A DNA stretch of 64,000 nt from Cedecea neteri (GTDB lineage Bacteria; Pseudomonadota; Gammaproteobacteria; Enterobacterales; Enterobacteriaceae): NCBI RefSeq assembly GCF_000758325.1, contig NZ_CP009459.1:1674001-1738000 (forward strand), read 5' to 3'. The notes below the pieces were generated by a model. It searched no databases. It was not told where the DNA came from and saw nothing but the letters and a program-made list of their open reading frames with translations. A program made the position numbers and the translations under genes. This document shows, in pieces, positions 1 through 9,127 of this stretch; the stretch's first letter is position 1, and the number at the start of each line of letters is the position of its first letter.

Positions 1-179
1 GTGCGGCGTCGATCCAGGTGATCGAGCTGCCGCGAAAATGCCACGCCGCCGGACGAGAGATTTCCGCCTCTGAAGTGCGAGCCTTACTCAAGAGCCAGCA
101 AATGGCCCGCATCCGGGACATTGTCCCGGACAGTACCTTTAGCCATCTCCAGCGGCACTACGCGCGGGATGTGGCCTGA
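1..179 (+). CDS. citC: [citrate (pro-3S)-lyase] ligase, 3' end
   Basis: Only the last 58 codons are in the window; the 5' part lies before base 1. The frame ends in TGA at 177-179. The visible peptide has the C-terminal pattern of CitC (an ISASEVRALL segment followed by IRDIVPDSTFSHL), the end of the nucleotidyltransferase-like domain. CitC acetylates the thiol of the citrate lyase prosthetic group and so activates the enzyme. The next gene, citD, starts 24 bp downstream in the same direction, which fits the first position of the citCDEFXG operon. The call rests on this tail plus the context. Confidence 0.85.
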   Translation, partial: AASIQVIELPRKCHAAGREISASEVRALLKSQQMARIRDIVPDSTFSHLQRHYARDVA

Positions 180-203
180 ATTTTTTAACCAGGACAAAGC
201 CTT

Positions 204-497
204 ATGAGAATCGTAAAGCAAGCCTTAGCCGGGACGCTGGAGTCCAGCGATCTGCTGGTCAGAGTCGCCCCCGCCGAAGGTGAGTTCAGCCTGATGATAC
301 ACAGCGAAGTACAAAAGCAGTTTGGCGACCAGATTCGCCGCGTGGCGGAGAAAACGCTCGCTCAGCTCGGCGTGAAAGAGGGGATTTTTATTCTGGAAGA
401 CAAAGGGGCGCTGGACTGCGTGATCCGCGCCCGGCTGCAAAGCGCGGTGCTCCGTGCCGCCGATGCCGAACAGATTGACTGGGGAAAACTACAATGA
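204..497 (+). CDS. citD: Citrate lyase acyl carrier protein (gamma subunit)
   Basis: 97 aa, the usual CitD length. CitD carries the 2'-(5''-triphosphoribosyl)-3'-dephospho-CoA group on a serine. Ser14 in the N-terminal [11 protein letters not shown] stretch matches the position known for enterobacterial CitD. The gene overlaps citE by 4 bp (ATGA), so translation is probably coupled. It is the carrier on which CitF and CitE act and which CitX and CitG modify, and both of those genes are in this operon. Confidence 0.95.
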   Translation: MRIVKQALAGTLESSDLLVRVAPAEGEFSLMIHSEVQKQFGDQIRRVAEKTLAQLGVKEGIFILEDKGALDCVIRARLQSAVLRAADAEQIDWGKLQ

Positions 498-1369
498 AAA
501 AACTCCGCCGCAGCATGTTGTTCCTCCCCGGCGCTAACGCCGCCATGCTCTCCACCGCTTTTATTTACCGCCCGGATTCGATCATGTTCGATCTGGAAGA
601 CGCCGTGGCGCTGCGTGAGAAAGACACCGCCCGCGTGCTGGTGTTCCATGCCCTGCAGCACCCGATGTACCGCGACATCGAAACCGTGGTGCGCATTAAC
701 CCACTTAACACCCCGTTTGGCCTGGCCGACCTCGAGGCCGTGGTGCGCGCCGGAGTGGACGTGGTGCGCCTGCCAAAAACCGACACGCCGGAAGATATCT
801 TCTTGCTGGAATCCCATCTCGAACGTATTGAGAAAGCGTGCGGGCGCGAACCGGGCTCCACCAAGCTGATGGCGGCGATTGAATCTGCCGTGGGGGTGAT
901 CAACGCCGTCGCCATCGCGCGTTCTTCCCCGCGTCTGATCGGCATTGCGCTGGCGGCGTTTGACTACGTGATGGATATGCAAACCGAGCGTGGCGACGGC
1001 ACGGAACTGTTCTATGCCCGCTGCGCGGTGCTTCATGCCGCGCGCGCCGCCGGGATTGACGCGTTCGACGTGGTTTGGTCTGACGTGAATAACGAAGCCG
1101 GGTTCCTGCGGGAAGTGGAGCTGATCCGCAAGATGGGCTTCAACGGCAAATCGCTGATCAACCCCCGGCAGATTGAGCTGCTGCATAACGCCTATGCGCC
1201 AACCCAGGACGAAGTCGATTATGCCCGCCGGGTGATTGCCGCCGCCGACGAAGGGGAGCGCAACGGCCTGGGCGTGGTGTCGCTCAACGGCAAGATGATC
1301 GACGCGCCAATCATTAACCATGCGCAGGTGGTGCTTGAGCGCGCCGCGGCTTCCGGCGTGCGCCGTTAA
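494..1369 (+). CDS. citE: Citrate lyase beta subunit (citryl-ACP lyase)
   Basis: 291 aa. CitE cleaves citryl-ACP to oxaloacetate and acetyl-ACP in citrate fermentation. The HpcH/HpaI-type TIM barrel motifs are visible: SMLFLPG near residues 7-13, IMFDLEDAV near 30-38, VRINP near 66-70, AAIES near 127-131 (Mg ligand Glu) and GKSLINP near 218. The start overlaps the citD stop. citF follows 10 bp downstream. The length is normal and there are no breaks. Confidence 0.96.
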   Translation: MKKLRRSMLFLPGANAAMLSTAFIYRPDSIMFDLEDAVALREKDTARVLVFHALQHPMYRDIETVVRINPLNTPFGLADLEAVVRAGVDVVRLPKTDTPEDIFLLESHLERIEKACGREPGSTKLMAAIESAVGVINAVAIARSSPRLIGIALAAFDYVMDMQTERGDGTELFYARCAVLHAARAAGIDAFDVVWSDVNNEAGFLREVELIRKMGFNGKSLINPRQIELLHNAYAPTQDEVDYARRVIAAADEGERNGLGVVSLNGKMIDAPIINHAQVVLERAAASGVRR

Positions 1370-1379
1370 GGATAAAACA

Positions 1380-2903
1380 ATGAGCAATATGACCGAATTT
1401 TTACACCTTGAGTACCCGCATCTGGCCCATCTGCGAAGCTTTGACGGGGCGCATCAGACGACGCCGTGGCTGGCGGATGCCGACGCGAAGAAAACCCGCA
1501 AGCTTTGCGACACGCTGGAGCAGGCGATTGCCCAAAGCGGGCTTCAGGATGGGATGACCATCTCGTTCCATCATGCTTTCCGGGAAGGCGATCGGGTGAT
1601 TAATCACGTGGTTGCCACGCTGGCTCACCTTGGATTTAAAGATCTGACGCTGGCCTCAAGTTCGCTGATGACCTGCAACGAGGCGCTGATCGAGCCGATT
1701 CGCAACGGGGTTATTACCCGCATTTATACCTCCGGGATGCGCGGCAAGCTGGCGGAAGCCATCTCTCATGGCCTGATGGCCGAGCCGGTACAAATTCACT
1801 CCCACGGCGGGCGCGTGAAGCTGCTGCAGGACGGCGAGCTAAAAATCGACGTGGCGTTTCTCGGCGTGCCGTGCAGCGACGAATACGGCAATGCCAACGG
1901 TACCCACGGTAAATCCTGCTGCGGATCGCTGGGCTACGCCAAAGTAGACGCCCATTTTGCCCGCAAAGTCGTGCTGTTAACCGAAGAGCTTGTGCCGTTC
2001 CCCAACATGCCTGCGAGCCTGATGCAGGATGAGGTGGATTACATTGTTCAGGTCGACACCGTGGGCGATCCGGCCAAAATCAGCGTCGGGGCGGCACGCG
2101 TCACCAGCAACCCGCGCGAGTTGATGATTGCCCGCACCGCAGCGGAAGTTATTGAACATTCGGGCTACTTCCGCACCGGCTTCTCCATGCAGACCGGCTC
2201 CGGCGCGGCGGCCACCGCCTGCACGCGCTTTATGGAAGAAAAAATGGAGCGTAATGGCGTTGTGGCACGCTTTGCCCTCGGGGGGATCACCGGCAGTCTG
2301 GTGGATCTCCATGAGAAAGGGTTGATCGAAAAACTGCTCGACACCCAGTGCTTTGACGGGCAGGCCGCGGCCTCGCTGGCGCGTAATCCGAACCACGTCG
2401 AGATCTCCACCAACGTCTATGCCAACCCCGGCGCGAAGGCCACGAGCTGTGACCAACTTGATGTGGTGATCCTCAGCGCGCTGGAGATCGACATCGACTT
2501 TAACGTCAACGTGATCACCGGATCCGATGGCGTGATGCGCGGCGCTTCTGGCGGGCACTGCGACGTGGCGAGCGCGGCAAACCTGACCATTGTGGTTGCT
2601 CCACTGCTGCGCACGCGTATTCCGACCGTTGTTAAGCGGGTGACTACGTGCGTTACGCCGGGCGAAAGCATTGACGTGCTGGTGACGGATCACGGCGTGG
2701 CGGTTAACCCGGCTCGCCCGGAGATCCGCGAGCGACTTGAGGGCGCGGGGATGAAGATCGTGAGCATAGAAGATCTTTATCAGCGTGCTATTTCCCTGAC
2801 CGGCGAGCCGAAGCCGATCGAGTTTACGCCGCGCATCGTCGGCGTGATCCGCTACCGCGACGGCAGCGTGATCGACGTGGTGCGTCAGGTTAAAGAGGAG
2901 TAA
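1380..2903 (+). CDS. citF: Citrate lyase alpha subunit (citrate:acetyl-ACP transferase)
   Basis: 507 aa from the ATG at 1380, close to the usual size of about 510. An upstream in-frame ATG at 1320 lies inside citE and is rejected. CitF exchanges the acetyl group on CitD for citrate, giving citryl-ACP for CitE. The glycine-rich GTHGKSCCGSLGYAK segment and the QTGSGAAATACTRF segment are family-typical. It sits between citE and citX with short gaps, as in E. coli-type citrate lyase operons. Confidence 0.96.
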   Translation: MSNMTEFLHLEYPHLAHLRSFDGAHQTTPWLADADAKKTRKLCDTLEQAIAQSGLQDGMTISFHHAFREGDRVINHVVATLAHLGFKDLTLASSSLMTCNEALIEPIRNGVITRIYTSGMRGKLAEAISHGLMAEPVQIHSHGGRVKLLQDGELKIDVAFLGVPCSDEYGNANGTHGKSCCGSLGYAKVDAHFARKVVLLTEELVPFPNMPASLMQDEVDYIVQVDTVGDPAKISVGAARVTSNPRELMIARTAAEVIEHSGYFRTGFSMQTGSGAAATACTRFMEEKMERNGVVARFALGGITGSLVDLHEKGLIEKLLDTQCFDGQAAASLARNPNHVEISTNVYANPGAKATSCDQLDVVILSALEIDIDFNVNVITGSDGVMRGASGGHCDVASAANLTIVVAPLLRTRIPTVVKRVTTCVTPGESIDVLVTDHGVAVNPARPEIRERLEGAGMKIVSIEDLYQRAISLTGEPKPIEFTPRIVGVIRYRDGSVIDVVRQVKEE

Positions 2904-2908
2904 GCAAA

Positions 2909-3448
2909 ATGAGTGAAACGCTTGTGGAAGCGGAGGGCGTTACCCTTGAGGCCCTGCTTGAAGCGAAAGAGCGGCGGGCGCACCGGCAGCATGAATGGCT
3001 GGTTAAGCACCGCCAGCCGGTGCTTTCCCTGACGCTGGTGGCGCCCGGTGCGGTAAAGGACAGCATTCGCTACCGCAACTGCATGGCCGTGGCGCTGCAG
3101 GCCTGCGACCAGCTGCTGTGGGGCAACCGCTGGCCGGTGCTTGAGCGGCAGGTTCTGTGGCTGCCAACCGGTGCCGAAGCGATGTGGAGCGTGGCGCATT
3201 CGGCCAGCGAACTTAAAGCGGCCACGGTCGGGCTGGAGCAAACTCATCCCCTCGGCAGGCTGTGGGATGCGGATGTGATTTGCCCCGACAATGGCCCGGT
3301 CGGGCGAACTTCGCTGGATTTGGCGAGCAGACGCTGCCTGGTGTGCAACGAACCCGCCCGCGCCTGCGCACGTTCCCGCCGCCACCCCATGGATGAAGTG
3401 ACCGCGCGCGTTGAGAGGCTGATAGATGGCTGGTTTGCCAGGGATTAA
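2909..3448 (+). CDS. citX: Apo-citrate lyase phosphoribosyl-dephospho-CoA transferase
   Basis: 179 aa. CitX attaches the triphosphoribosyl-dephospho-CoA group to the CitD serine. The HPLGRLWDADV motif near residues 111-121 and the C-terminal R-CLVC-x-A-xx-CARSRRH block are characteristic. It starts 5 bp after citF and overlaps citG by 23 bp. A separate citX gene is the E. coli-type arrangement. Confidence 0.93.
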   Translation: MSETLVEAEGVTLEALLEAKERRAHRQHEWLVKHRQPVLSLTLVAPGAVKDSIRYRNCMAVALQACDQLLWGNRWPVLERQVLWLPTGAEAMWSVAHSASELKAATVGLEQTHPLGRLWDADVICPDNGPVGRTSLDLASRRCLVCNEPARACARSRRHPMDEVTARVERLIDGWFARD

Positions 3449-4271
3449 ATCAAGTACTGCCGTCGCTCCGGATGTGCCAGCTCTGGCGCGGCAGGCGCTG
3501 CTGGACGAGGTGTGGTTAACGCCAAAGCCAGGGCTGGTGGATGCCGCCAACAACGGCTCGCACCAGGATATGGATCTGCCGATGTTTCTCGGCAGCATTG
3601 CGGCCATTGGCCCCTGGCTCAGCACGTTCCACGCTTTGGGGTGGGAACATGCCGGGCGAGGTGCCTGTGAGATGCTGCGGCTGATCCGCCCGGCGGGTAT
3701 CGCCTGCGAACAGGCGATGTATCAGGCTACTCAGGGGGTGAATACGCACAAAGGTGGCGTGTTTTCGCTGGGGCTGCTTTCTACCGCCGCTGGCCGCCTG
3801 CAGGGGCAGGGCAAAGCGCTAACTGCATCGGCGGTGTGTTCCACCGTGAGCGAGATCTGCAGCGGGATTGTGGAGAGAGAACTGGTTACGGCCCGGAAGG
3901 CTTCTTCGGTTGGTGAAAGGCTTTATCAGCAGTTTGGCCTGACCGGCGCACGCGGTGAGGCGGAAAGCGGATTCCTGACGGTGCGCCAGCATGTACTGCC
4001 CTACTGGCAGACGGAGAGCTGCCCGAAGCGCCGCCTGCTTGCGGCGATGCTGCGGCTGATGGCCGCTAACCCGGATACCAATCTTGTTTCGCGCGGCGGG
4101 CTAAACGGACTGCGCTATGTGCAGCGTTACGCTGCGCGCCTGATTCAGCAAGGCTGGCATGAGGACGATCTTCGGCAGATGGATGCCGACCTTATCGCCC
4201 GCAACCTCAGCCCCGGCGGGAGCGCGGATCTGCTGGCCGTCAGCGCTGTTTTAGCGGAAATTGCGGTGTAA
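3426..4271 (+). CDS. citG: Triphosphoribosyl-dephospho-CoA synthase
   Basis: 281 aa. CitG makes the prosthetic-group precursor from ATP and dephospho-CoA. Family features are LARQALLDEVWLTPKPGLVD near residues 16-40, NTHKGGVFSLGLL near 105-120 and a DTNLVSRGG segment near 218. The annotated ATG lies inside the citX 3' end (23-bp overlap). No citT transporter gene follows; the next gene is curA-like after about 86 bp. Confidence 0.93.
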   Translation: MAGLPGIKSSTAVAPDVPALARQALLDEVWLTPKPGLVDAANNGSHQDMDLPMFLGSIAAIGPWLSTFHALGWEHAGRGACEMLRLIRPAGIACEQAMYQATQGVNTHKGGVFSLGLLSTAAGRLQGQGKALTASAVCSTVSEICSGIVERELVTARKASSVGERLYQQFGLTGARGEAESGFLTVRQHVLPYWQTESCPKRRLLAAMLRLMAANPDTNLVSRGGLNGLRYVQRYAARLIQQGWHEDDLRQMDADLIARNLSPGGSADLLAVSAVLAEIAV

Positions 4272-4357
4272 CGGCTATGCAGCACTAATTTCATGCTAAT
4301 TCGGCCAGTTTTTGTCTAGGCTGAGGTTTTCACTCTTGATAATAGAAGGAGTACCTC

Positions 4358-5389
4358 ATGGCTCAGACCGCAGAGAAAAACCGTCGCTTTGTGCTGGCGA
4401 AGCGCCCGCAGGGAATGCCGACCCGCGAAGATATTCATCTGGAAGAAGTCGCTGTTCCTACGCCGGGGAAAGGCGAAGTGCTGCTGCGCACGCTTTTCCT
4501 CTCCCTCGACCCGTATATGCGCGGGCGTATGAGCGACGCCAAATCCTACTCGGCGCCGATTGCCATCGGTGAGGTTATCGTCGGCGGAACCGTTAGTCGC
4601 GTGGAAAGCTCCCAGCATCCTGATTATCAGCCGGGTGACCTGGTGCTGGCCGACTCTGGCTGGCAGGATTATTCGCTTTCCAACGGGGAAGGCCTGCAGA
4701 AGCTGGAGAAAAACATGTCTCACCCTTCCTGGGCGCTGGGGCTGCTCGGCATGCCAGGATTTACCGGCTACATGGGCCTGACGGATATCGGTAATCCGCA
4801 GCCGGGTGAAACCGTGGTAGTTGCCGCAGCCAGCGGCGCGGTGGGCTCGGTTGTGGGGCAAACGGCTCGCCTGCGCGGGGCGAGAGTGATCGGCATTGCC
4901 GGCGGGGAAGATAAGTGCCGCTATGTGAAAGAGACGCTGAAGTTTGATGAGTGCCTCGATCACCGTGCCAGCGATTTTGCTGCACAGCTCGCCAAAGCCT
5001 GCCCGAACGGCATCGACGTCTACTTTGAAAACGTCGGCGGCGCGGTGTTTGACGCCGTCTTCCCGCTGCTGAATACCAAAGCGCGTGTCCCGGTTTGCGG
5101 CGTGGTCAGCCAGTACAACGGCAATAACAGCGCCTTTGAGCATGACCGTCTGCCGGAGCTGATGGCGACTATCCTGAAAAAACGTATGCGCGTGGAAGGG
5201 TTTATTATCTTCCAGGATTACGGTCACCGTTACCCGGAATTCTACAAGCAGATGAGCGAGTGGATCGCCGCCGGAGAGATTGAGTTCCGCGAAGATATCG
5301 TGGACGGGCTGGAAAACACCGTGGAGGCGTTCCAGGGGCTGCTGTCCGGGAAGAACTTCGGCAAGCTGATTGTGAAGGTGGCGGAATAA
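4358..5389 (+). CDS. curA: NADPH-dependent curcumin reductase-like MDR oxidoreductase
   Basis: 343 aa, a zinc-free medium-chain dehydrogenase/reductase of the leukotriene B4 12-hydroxydehydrogenase type. The N-terminal half has the SLDPYMRGRM motif (near residues 49-58). The Rossmann fold shows AASGAVGSVVGQ near 152-163, and VYFENVGG near 222-229 is typical. CurA reduces enones such as curcumin with NADPH; the natural substrate is not evident here. A good GAAGGAG ribosome site precedes the ATG. It appears to be monocistronic and ends just before a repeat element. Confidence 0.88.
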   Translation: MAQTAEKNRRFVLAKRPQGMPTREDIHLEEVAVPTPGKGEVLLRTLFLSLDPYMRGRMSDAKSYSAPIAIGEVIVGGTVSRVESSQHPDYQPGDLVLADSGWQDYSLSNGEGLQKLEKNMSHPSWALGLLGMPGFTGYMGLTDIGNPQPGETVVVAAASGAVGSVVGQTARLRGARVIGIAGGEDKCRYVKETLKFDECLDHRASDFAAQLAKACPNGIDVYFENVGGAVFDAVFPLLNTKARVPVCGVVSQYNGNNSAFEHDRLPELMATILKKRMRVEGFIIFQDYGHRYPEFYKQMSEWIAAGEIEFREDIVDGLENTVEAFQGLLSGKNFGKLIVKVAE

Positions 5390-5394
5390 GATTG

Positions 5395-5562
5395 ACCCTC
5401 ACCCCGGCCCTCTCCCTGGAAGGGAGAGGGGGAAATCAGAAATGGTCAGGTTCTTTGTTCCCTCTCCCCCGTGTGGAGAGGGGGAAATCAGAAATGGTTT
5501 GACTCTTTATCCCTCTCCCCCGTGGGGAGAGGGTTAGGGTGAGGGGAAGCCACGCCCCCTTA
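5395..5562. repeat. Dispersed G/C-rich palindromic repeat element with internal duplication
   Basis: This stretch after curA opens with CCCTCACCCCGGCCCTCTCCC and closes with the near-complementary GGGAGAGGGTTAGGGTGAGGGG, so the whole element can fold on itself. Inside, a unit of the type CCCTCTCCCCCGTG-GAGAGGGGG followed by AAATCAGAAATGGT occurs twice. The same opening 21-mer occurs at about 60520 after mug, so this is a dispersed intergenic repeat, not a gene. It may act as a bidirectional transcription or mRNA-stability element; that is inference. Confidence 0.8.
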
Positions 5563-5806
5563 AATGAGAATTTTTTTTATTTCCCCGCTATGCTTGCTAA
5601 ATGACGGCGGACGTGAGAGATTAGCACCCGGTTTGGAACACAGACCTTATGAAAGCAGTTTTAGTAAAGCAGTCCTCAGTTCAAGCGTTATCTTAGATAT
5701 CCCTTCTTCTCGAGTCTCCTCCTAAGTGCCCGAATAAGTCCAACTCTGCTGAACAGACCATGTTCGCCGCGTTTAGTGGCTCAAGAAATTCTATAAGGTA
5801 ATCGCT
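5563..5806 (+). promoter_or_regulatory. Long 5' leader of the cold-shock gene
   Basis: About 240 bp without an ORF separate the repeat element from the cold-shock CDS. Known cspA-type genes have a leader of around 160 nt that folds into a thermosensor. The spacing, AT-rich upstream part (TTTTTTTTATTT near 5571) and TAAGGTAATCGCT ribosome site region fit such a leader. I could not identify a convincing cold-box match by eye. Confidence 0.4.
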
Positions 5807-6019
5807 ATGTCTAACAAAATGACTGGTTTAGTAAAATGGTTCAACGCTGAGAAAGGTTTCGGCTTCATCTCTCCTACCGATGGCAGCAAAGATGTATTCG
5901 TACACTTCTCTGCAATCCAGAGCGACAGCTTCAAAACCCTCGACGAAGGCCAGAAAGTTGAGTTCTCTATCGAGAACGGCGCTAAAGGCCCAGCTGCTGC
6001 TAACGTTGTTGCGCTGTAA
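5807..6019 (+). CDS. CspA-family cold-shock protein
   Basis: 70 aa, a single cold-shock domain (OB fold). The RNA-binding motifs RNP1 (KGFGFI, residues 17-22) and RNP2 (VFVHF, residues 30-34) are intact. It begins [17 protein letters not shown], closest to the CspA/CspB/CspG group; which paralogue cannot be decided by eye. It should act as an RNA chaperone in the cytoplasm. It is monocistronic with its own terminator. Confidence 0.95.
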   Translation: MSNKMTGLVKWFNAEKGFGFISPTDGSKDVFVHFSAIQSDSFKTLDEGQKVEFSIENGAKGPAAANVVAL

Positions 6020-6042
6020 TCCAGCCTGACGTTTCAGAAGTG

Positions 6043-6069
6043 AAGAAACCCGCTACGGCGGGTTTTTTT
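6043..6069 (+). terminator. Rho-independent terminator of the csp gene
   Basis: A stem of AACCCGC / GCGGGTT around a TAC-type loop is followed by seven T residues. Confidence 0.85.
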
Positions 6070-6140
6070 GTGCCTGTAGTTTGTAGATGTCCAATAGCTT
6101 TTGCCCTTCGTTGCGCAATGCTGTGTGTTAAATTGTGATT

Positions 6141-6152
6141 TTGGTTAACCAA
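6141..6152. promoter_or_regulatory. Distal UxuR/ExuR-type operator
   Basis: The perfect palindrome TTGGTTAACCAA lies 123 bp before uxuA. The TTGGT-NN-ACCAA pattern is that of UxuR/ExuR operators, and a uxuR gene lies downstream. A second copy is at 6243-6254, so looping repression is possible (inference). Confidence 0.7.
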
Positions 6153-6242
6153 TTGTCCCTTATGGATTGACACGCTCGCCGAATTGGCTGAACTTAGACG
6201 TCATCTTATGCACCAAAAGTGGTGCCTAATCATTATTGTTTA

Positions 6243-6254
6243 TTGGTCAACCAA
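6243..6254. promoter_or_regulatory. Proximal UxuR-type operator at uxuA
   Basis: TTGGTCAACCAA ends 21 bp before the uxuA ATG and matches TTGGT-NN-ACCAA. It would place the repressor over the transcription or translation start region. Confidence 0.75.
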
Positions 6255-6275
6255 TTTGAATTGTGAGGGGTCATT

Positions 6276-7460
6276 ATGAAGCAAACCTGGCGCTGGTATG
6301 GTCCAAACGATCCGGTCAGTCTGGCCGACGCCCGGCAGGCGGGGGCGACAGGGATCGTCACCGCGCTGCACCACATTCCGAACGGGGAAGTGTGGCCGGT
6401 CGAAGAAATACTGAAACGCAAAGCCGTGGTGGAGGCCGCCGGGCTGGTCTGGTCGGTGGTGGAAAGCGTGCCTATCCATGAAGAGATCAAAACCCATCGC
6501 GGGCAGTACGATTTGTGGATCGACAATTACTGTCAAAGCCTGCGTAACCTGGCGGAATGCGGGATCTACACCGTGTGCTACAACTTTATGCCGGTGCTGG
6601 ACTGGACACGCACCGATCTCGAATACCCGCTGCCAGACGGCTCCAAAGCGCTGCGCTTTGACCAAATCGAATTCGCCGCTTTTGAGCTGCATATTTTAAA
6701 ACGCAAAGGGGCAGAAGCTGACTACAGCGCGGAAGAAATCGAGCAGGCAAATCGGCGCTTCGCGGAAATGCGCGAGGATGAAAAAGCGCGGCTGACCCGC
6801 AACATCATCGCTGGCCTGCCCGGCGCGGAAGAAGGCTACACGCTCGACCAGTTCCGCGCCCAGCTGGACACTTACAAAGATATCGACAAAGCCAAGCTGC
6901 GCGAAAACTTTGCCTACTTCCTTGAGGCCATTATCCCCGTTGCTGAGCAGGTTGGCATTAAGATGGCGGTTCACCCGGACGATCCTCCGCGCCCCATACT
7001 TGGCCTGCCGCGTATTGTTTCAACCGTGGAGGATATGCAGTGGATGGTGGACGCGGTCAATAGCCCGGCGAATGGCTTTACGATGTGCACCGGCTCTTAC
7101 GGCGTGCGGGCCGATAACGACCTGGTCGGCATGATTAAACGCTTCGGGCCTCGCATCTACTTCACGCACCTGCGCTCAACGCTGCGGGAAGACAATCCTA
7201 AAACCTTCCACGAGGCCGCACACCTTTATGGTGACGTGGACATGTATGAAGTGGTGAAAGCCATTGTGGAAGAGGAGCAGCGCCGGAAAGGAGCAGGGCA
7301 AAGCGAGCTGATCCCGATGCGCCCGGATCACGGCCATCAAATGCTGGATGACCTGAATAAAAAGGTGAATCCAGGCTATTCGGCGATTGGCCGCTTGAAA
7401 GGATTGGCGGAAGTGCGCGGCGTTGAGATGGCCATCCAGCGCGCGTTCTTTGGTAAATAG
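6276..7460 (+). CDS. uxuA: Mannonate dehydratase
   Basis: 394 aa, full length. UxuA dehydrates D-mannonate to 2-keto-3-deoxygluconate in glucuronate catabolism, using a divalent metal in a TIM barrel. The N-terminal [16 protein letters not shown] start, the [16 protein letters not shown] segment near residues 230-245 and [12 protein letters not shown] near 345-356 are family hallmarks with metal-binding His and Asp residues. Two UxuR-like operators precede it. uxuB (mannonate oxidoreductase), usually next in E. coli, is missing; uxuR follows directly. Confidence 0.95.
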   Translation: MKQTWRWYGPNDPVSLADARQAGATGIVTALHHIPNGEVWPVEEILKRKAVVEAAGLVWSVVESVPIHEEIKTHRGQYDLWIDNYCQSLRNLAECGIYTVCYNFMPVLDWTRTDLEYPLPDGSKALRFDQIEFAAFELHILKRKGAEADYSAEEIEQANRRFAEMREDEKARLTRNIIAGLPGAEEGYTLDQFRAQLDTYKDIDKAKLRENFAYFLEAIIPVAEQVGIKMAVHPDDPPRPILGLPRIVSTVEDMQWMVDAVNSPANGFTMCTGSYGVRADNDLVGMIKRFGPRIYFTHLRSTLREDNPKTFHEAAHLYGDVDMYEVVKAIVEEEQRRKGAGQSELIPMRPDHGHQMLDDLNKKVNPGYSAIGRLKGLAEVRGVEMAIQRAFFGK

Positions 7461-7479
7461 CCCTCGCCGGGCCAGGGAA

Positions 7480-7491
7480 TGGGTCAACCAG
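7480..7491. promoter_or_regulatory. Putative UxuR operator before uxuR
   Basis: TGGGTCAACCAG is an imperfect copy of the TTGGT-NN-ACCAA site. It lies just upstream of a TATGCTATAGT promoter-like stretch and 44 bp before the uxuR start, which suggests autoregulation. Confidence 0.5.
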
Positions 7492-7534
7492 TTATGCTAT
7501 AGTCCGGTTCATTCCCTACCTGCCGTGAGTAAAG

Positions 7535-8317
7535 ATGAAACCGCAAATCCAGGACAAACCTGCCGCGCAGCCGCAGCGGCCTTATCAGGAAGTTGGCGTG
7601 ATGCTGCGCGACATGATTGCGCGGCAGCAATATGCCCTGGGAGATCGTCTTCCGCCCGAGCGTGAAATCGCGGCGCTGCTGTCGGTGAGCCGCACCGTGG
7701 TGCGCGAAGCGTTAATCATGCTGGAGATTGAGGGGCTGGTGGAAGTCCGCCGGGGGGCGGGTATTTTTGTGGTTGCCATGCCGGATAAACTCGTTAATCC
7801 CCCAGTCAGTACGAGCCAGTGCAACGATGCCGGGCCGTTTGAGCTATTGCAGGCGCGTCAGCTGCTGGAAAGCAATATCGCGGAGTTTGCCGCTCAGCAG
7901 GCCACGCGGGAAGATATTCTCAAAATGCGGCAGGCCTTGCAGGTCGAAGAGCAGGAATTGGTTGCCGGGGATAACGAAAGCGGCGACAGGCAGTTCCATC
8001 TTGCCGTGGCCGAGGCCACCCACAACAGCATGCTGGTGGAGTTGTTTAAGCAGTCCTGGCAGTGGCGTGAAAACAACCCGATGTGGATCCAGCTGCACAG
8101 CCATCTGGAGAACAACCACTATCGGCAAGAGTGGCTTGCCGACCATAAACAAATCCTTGCGGCGCTGATTAAGAAAGACGCCAAAGCGGCCAAACACGCG
8201 ATGTGGCAGCACCTGGAAAACGTCAAAAACCGGCTGCTGGAGCTGTCCGACGTCGATGATATTAACTTCGACGGTTATTTGTTCGAGTCCTGGCCGCTGA
8301 ACGAGCCTGGGCGTTAA
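7535..8317 (+). CDS. uxuR: GntR/FadR-family hexuronate regulator UxuR
   Basis: 260 aa. The N-terminal winged helix (residues about 18-80) contains LPPEREIAALLSVSRTVVRE and GLVEVRRGAGIFV. The FadR-type C-terminal domain has CNDAGPFELLQARQLLESNI and the ending FDGYLFESWPL that is typical of UxuR. It represses uxu genes and is released by uronate intermediates such as fructuronate. Start chosen at the ATG at 7535. The operator-like sites at 6141, 6243 and 7480 are its likely targets. Confidence 0.92.
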   Translation: MKPQIQDKPAAQPQRPYQEVGVMLRDMIARQQYALGDRLPPEREIAALLSVSRTVVREALIMLEIEGLVEVRRGAGIFVVAMPDKLVNPPVSTSQCNDAGPFELLQARQLLESNIAEFAAQQATREDILKMRQALQVEEQELVAGDNESGDRQFHLAVAEATHNSMLVELFKQSWQWRENNPMWIQLHSHLENNHYRQEWLADHKQILAALIKKDAKAAKHAMWQHLENVKNRLLELSDVDDINFDGYLFESWPLNEPGR

Positions 8318-8329
8318 CCCGGGCTTATT

Positions 8330-9127
8330 TCACACGAGTTGCCGCTGGAGCAGCTCGCCGCTTTGCTGCAAATCCTGCTGCGGATTGCGGCCTATCAGCA
8401 CATATTCATACCCTTTGCTGCGCCACCAGACCAGGTTCAGGCCGCGGCGAACTTCGTGTTTCAGCGCGGGGCTGTCGGCTGCCTTGCTGCGGGAAATGCA
8501 CAGCGCCATCGGCCCGTAGCTGGCGTGCAGATAAGCCATCTGTGCGATGGAGGTGCTGTCGTAGCGCAGCATTCTCACGCTTTTTAGCTCGGCTTCCGGG
8601 ATCTCAACTTCCGCCTGCTGCAACCGGAGGCCGATATCCTGCTGCATACGGTTCAGGCCGTTTTGCAGCGCCTGGGGCGTGACGTTGATGTCCGCCAGCG
8701 TTTCGGCGCTGTAGAGCGACATGTACTGCGCAATCAGGTCGCGGATCTCAGGTTCTCCCCTGAGTTTTTGCTCGCCGGGGCGAATAAAGCGCCCGGCCAG
8801 TACGCCGACGGCGAGGAAACTGAGGGAGGCGGCTATCAGGCTACGGCGGCTAACGCCTTGTGCCTGCTGGTTCACGTTTACCGGCTGATGCAGTAGCACG
8901 TTGAGTTTGGCCTGCATCCGATTGACCGGCGCTTCTTCCAGAAGCGGGGCAAAAGCCTGTTCCAGCGGCAGATGGCTTTGCATGAGCGGTTCAACGCGGG
9001 CGGCCAGGGCTGCGTCGTTATTCAACTGCTGCTCAAAGGCGTGGCGCTCATCCTCGCGCATTTCGCCGTCCAGCCAGGCCACGATAGCCTCATCGCTCCA
9101 CGGAGCGGAGAAGGATTGACGCGTCAT
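8330..9127 (-). CDS. Anti-sigma factor, membrane-anchored
   Basis: 265 aa. The N-terminal part (SDEAIVAWLDGEM, residues 11-23) resembles the sigma-binding domain of anti-sigma factors. One transmembrane segment lies near residues 97-114, preceded by an RR pair. The C-terminal 150 residues would be periplasmic and sense the signal. The start codon overlaps the sigma-factor stop by 4 bp, the usual sigma/anti-sigma coupling. Signal and regulon are unknown. Confidence 0.8.
   Translation of the reverse strand: MTRQSFSAPWSDEAIVAWLDGEMREDERHAFEQQLNNDAALAARVEPLMQSHLPLEQAFAPLLEEAPVNRMQAKLNVLLHQPVNVNQQAQGVSRRSLIAASLSFLAVGVLAGRFIRPGEQKLRGEPEIRDLIAQYMSLYSAETLADINVTPQALQNGLNRMQQDIGLRLQQAEVEIPEAELKSVRMLRYDSTSIAQMAYLHASYGPMALCISRSKAADSPALKHEVRRGLNLVWWRSKGYEYVLIGRNPQQDLQQSGELLQRQLV

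Noticed and set aside
362-1387. 341-codon minus-strand open frame opposite citE
   Set aside because: It is the antisense of a well-supported citD/citE pair in GC-rich DNA, with His/Arg-rich composition and no family features.
1977-2693. 238-codon minus-strand frame opposite citF
   Set aside because: Antisense shadow with low-complexity composition; citF is certain on the other strand.
4316-5227. 303-codon minus-strand frame opposite curA
   Set aside because: Antisense of a recognised oxidoreductase gene, with no motif or ribosome site.
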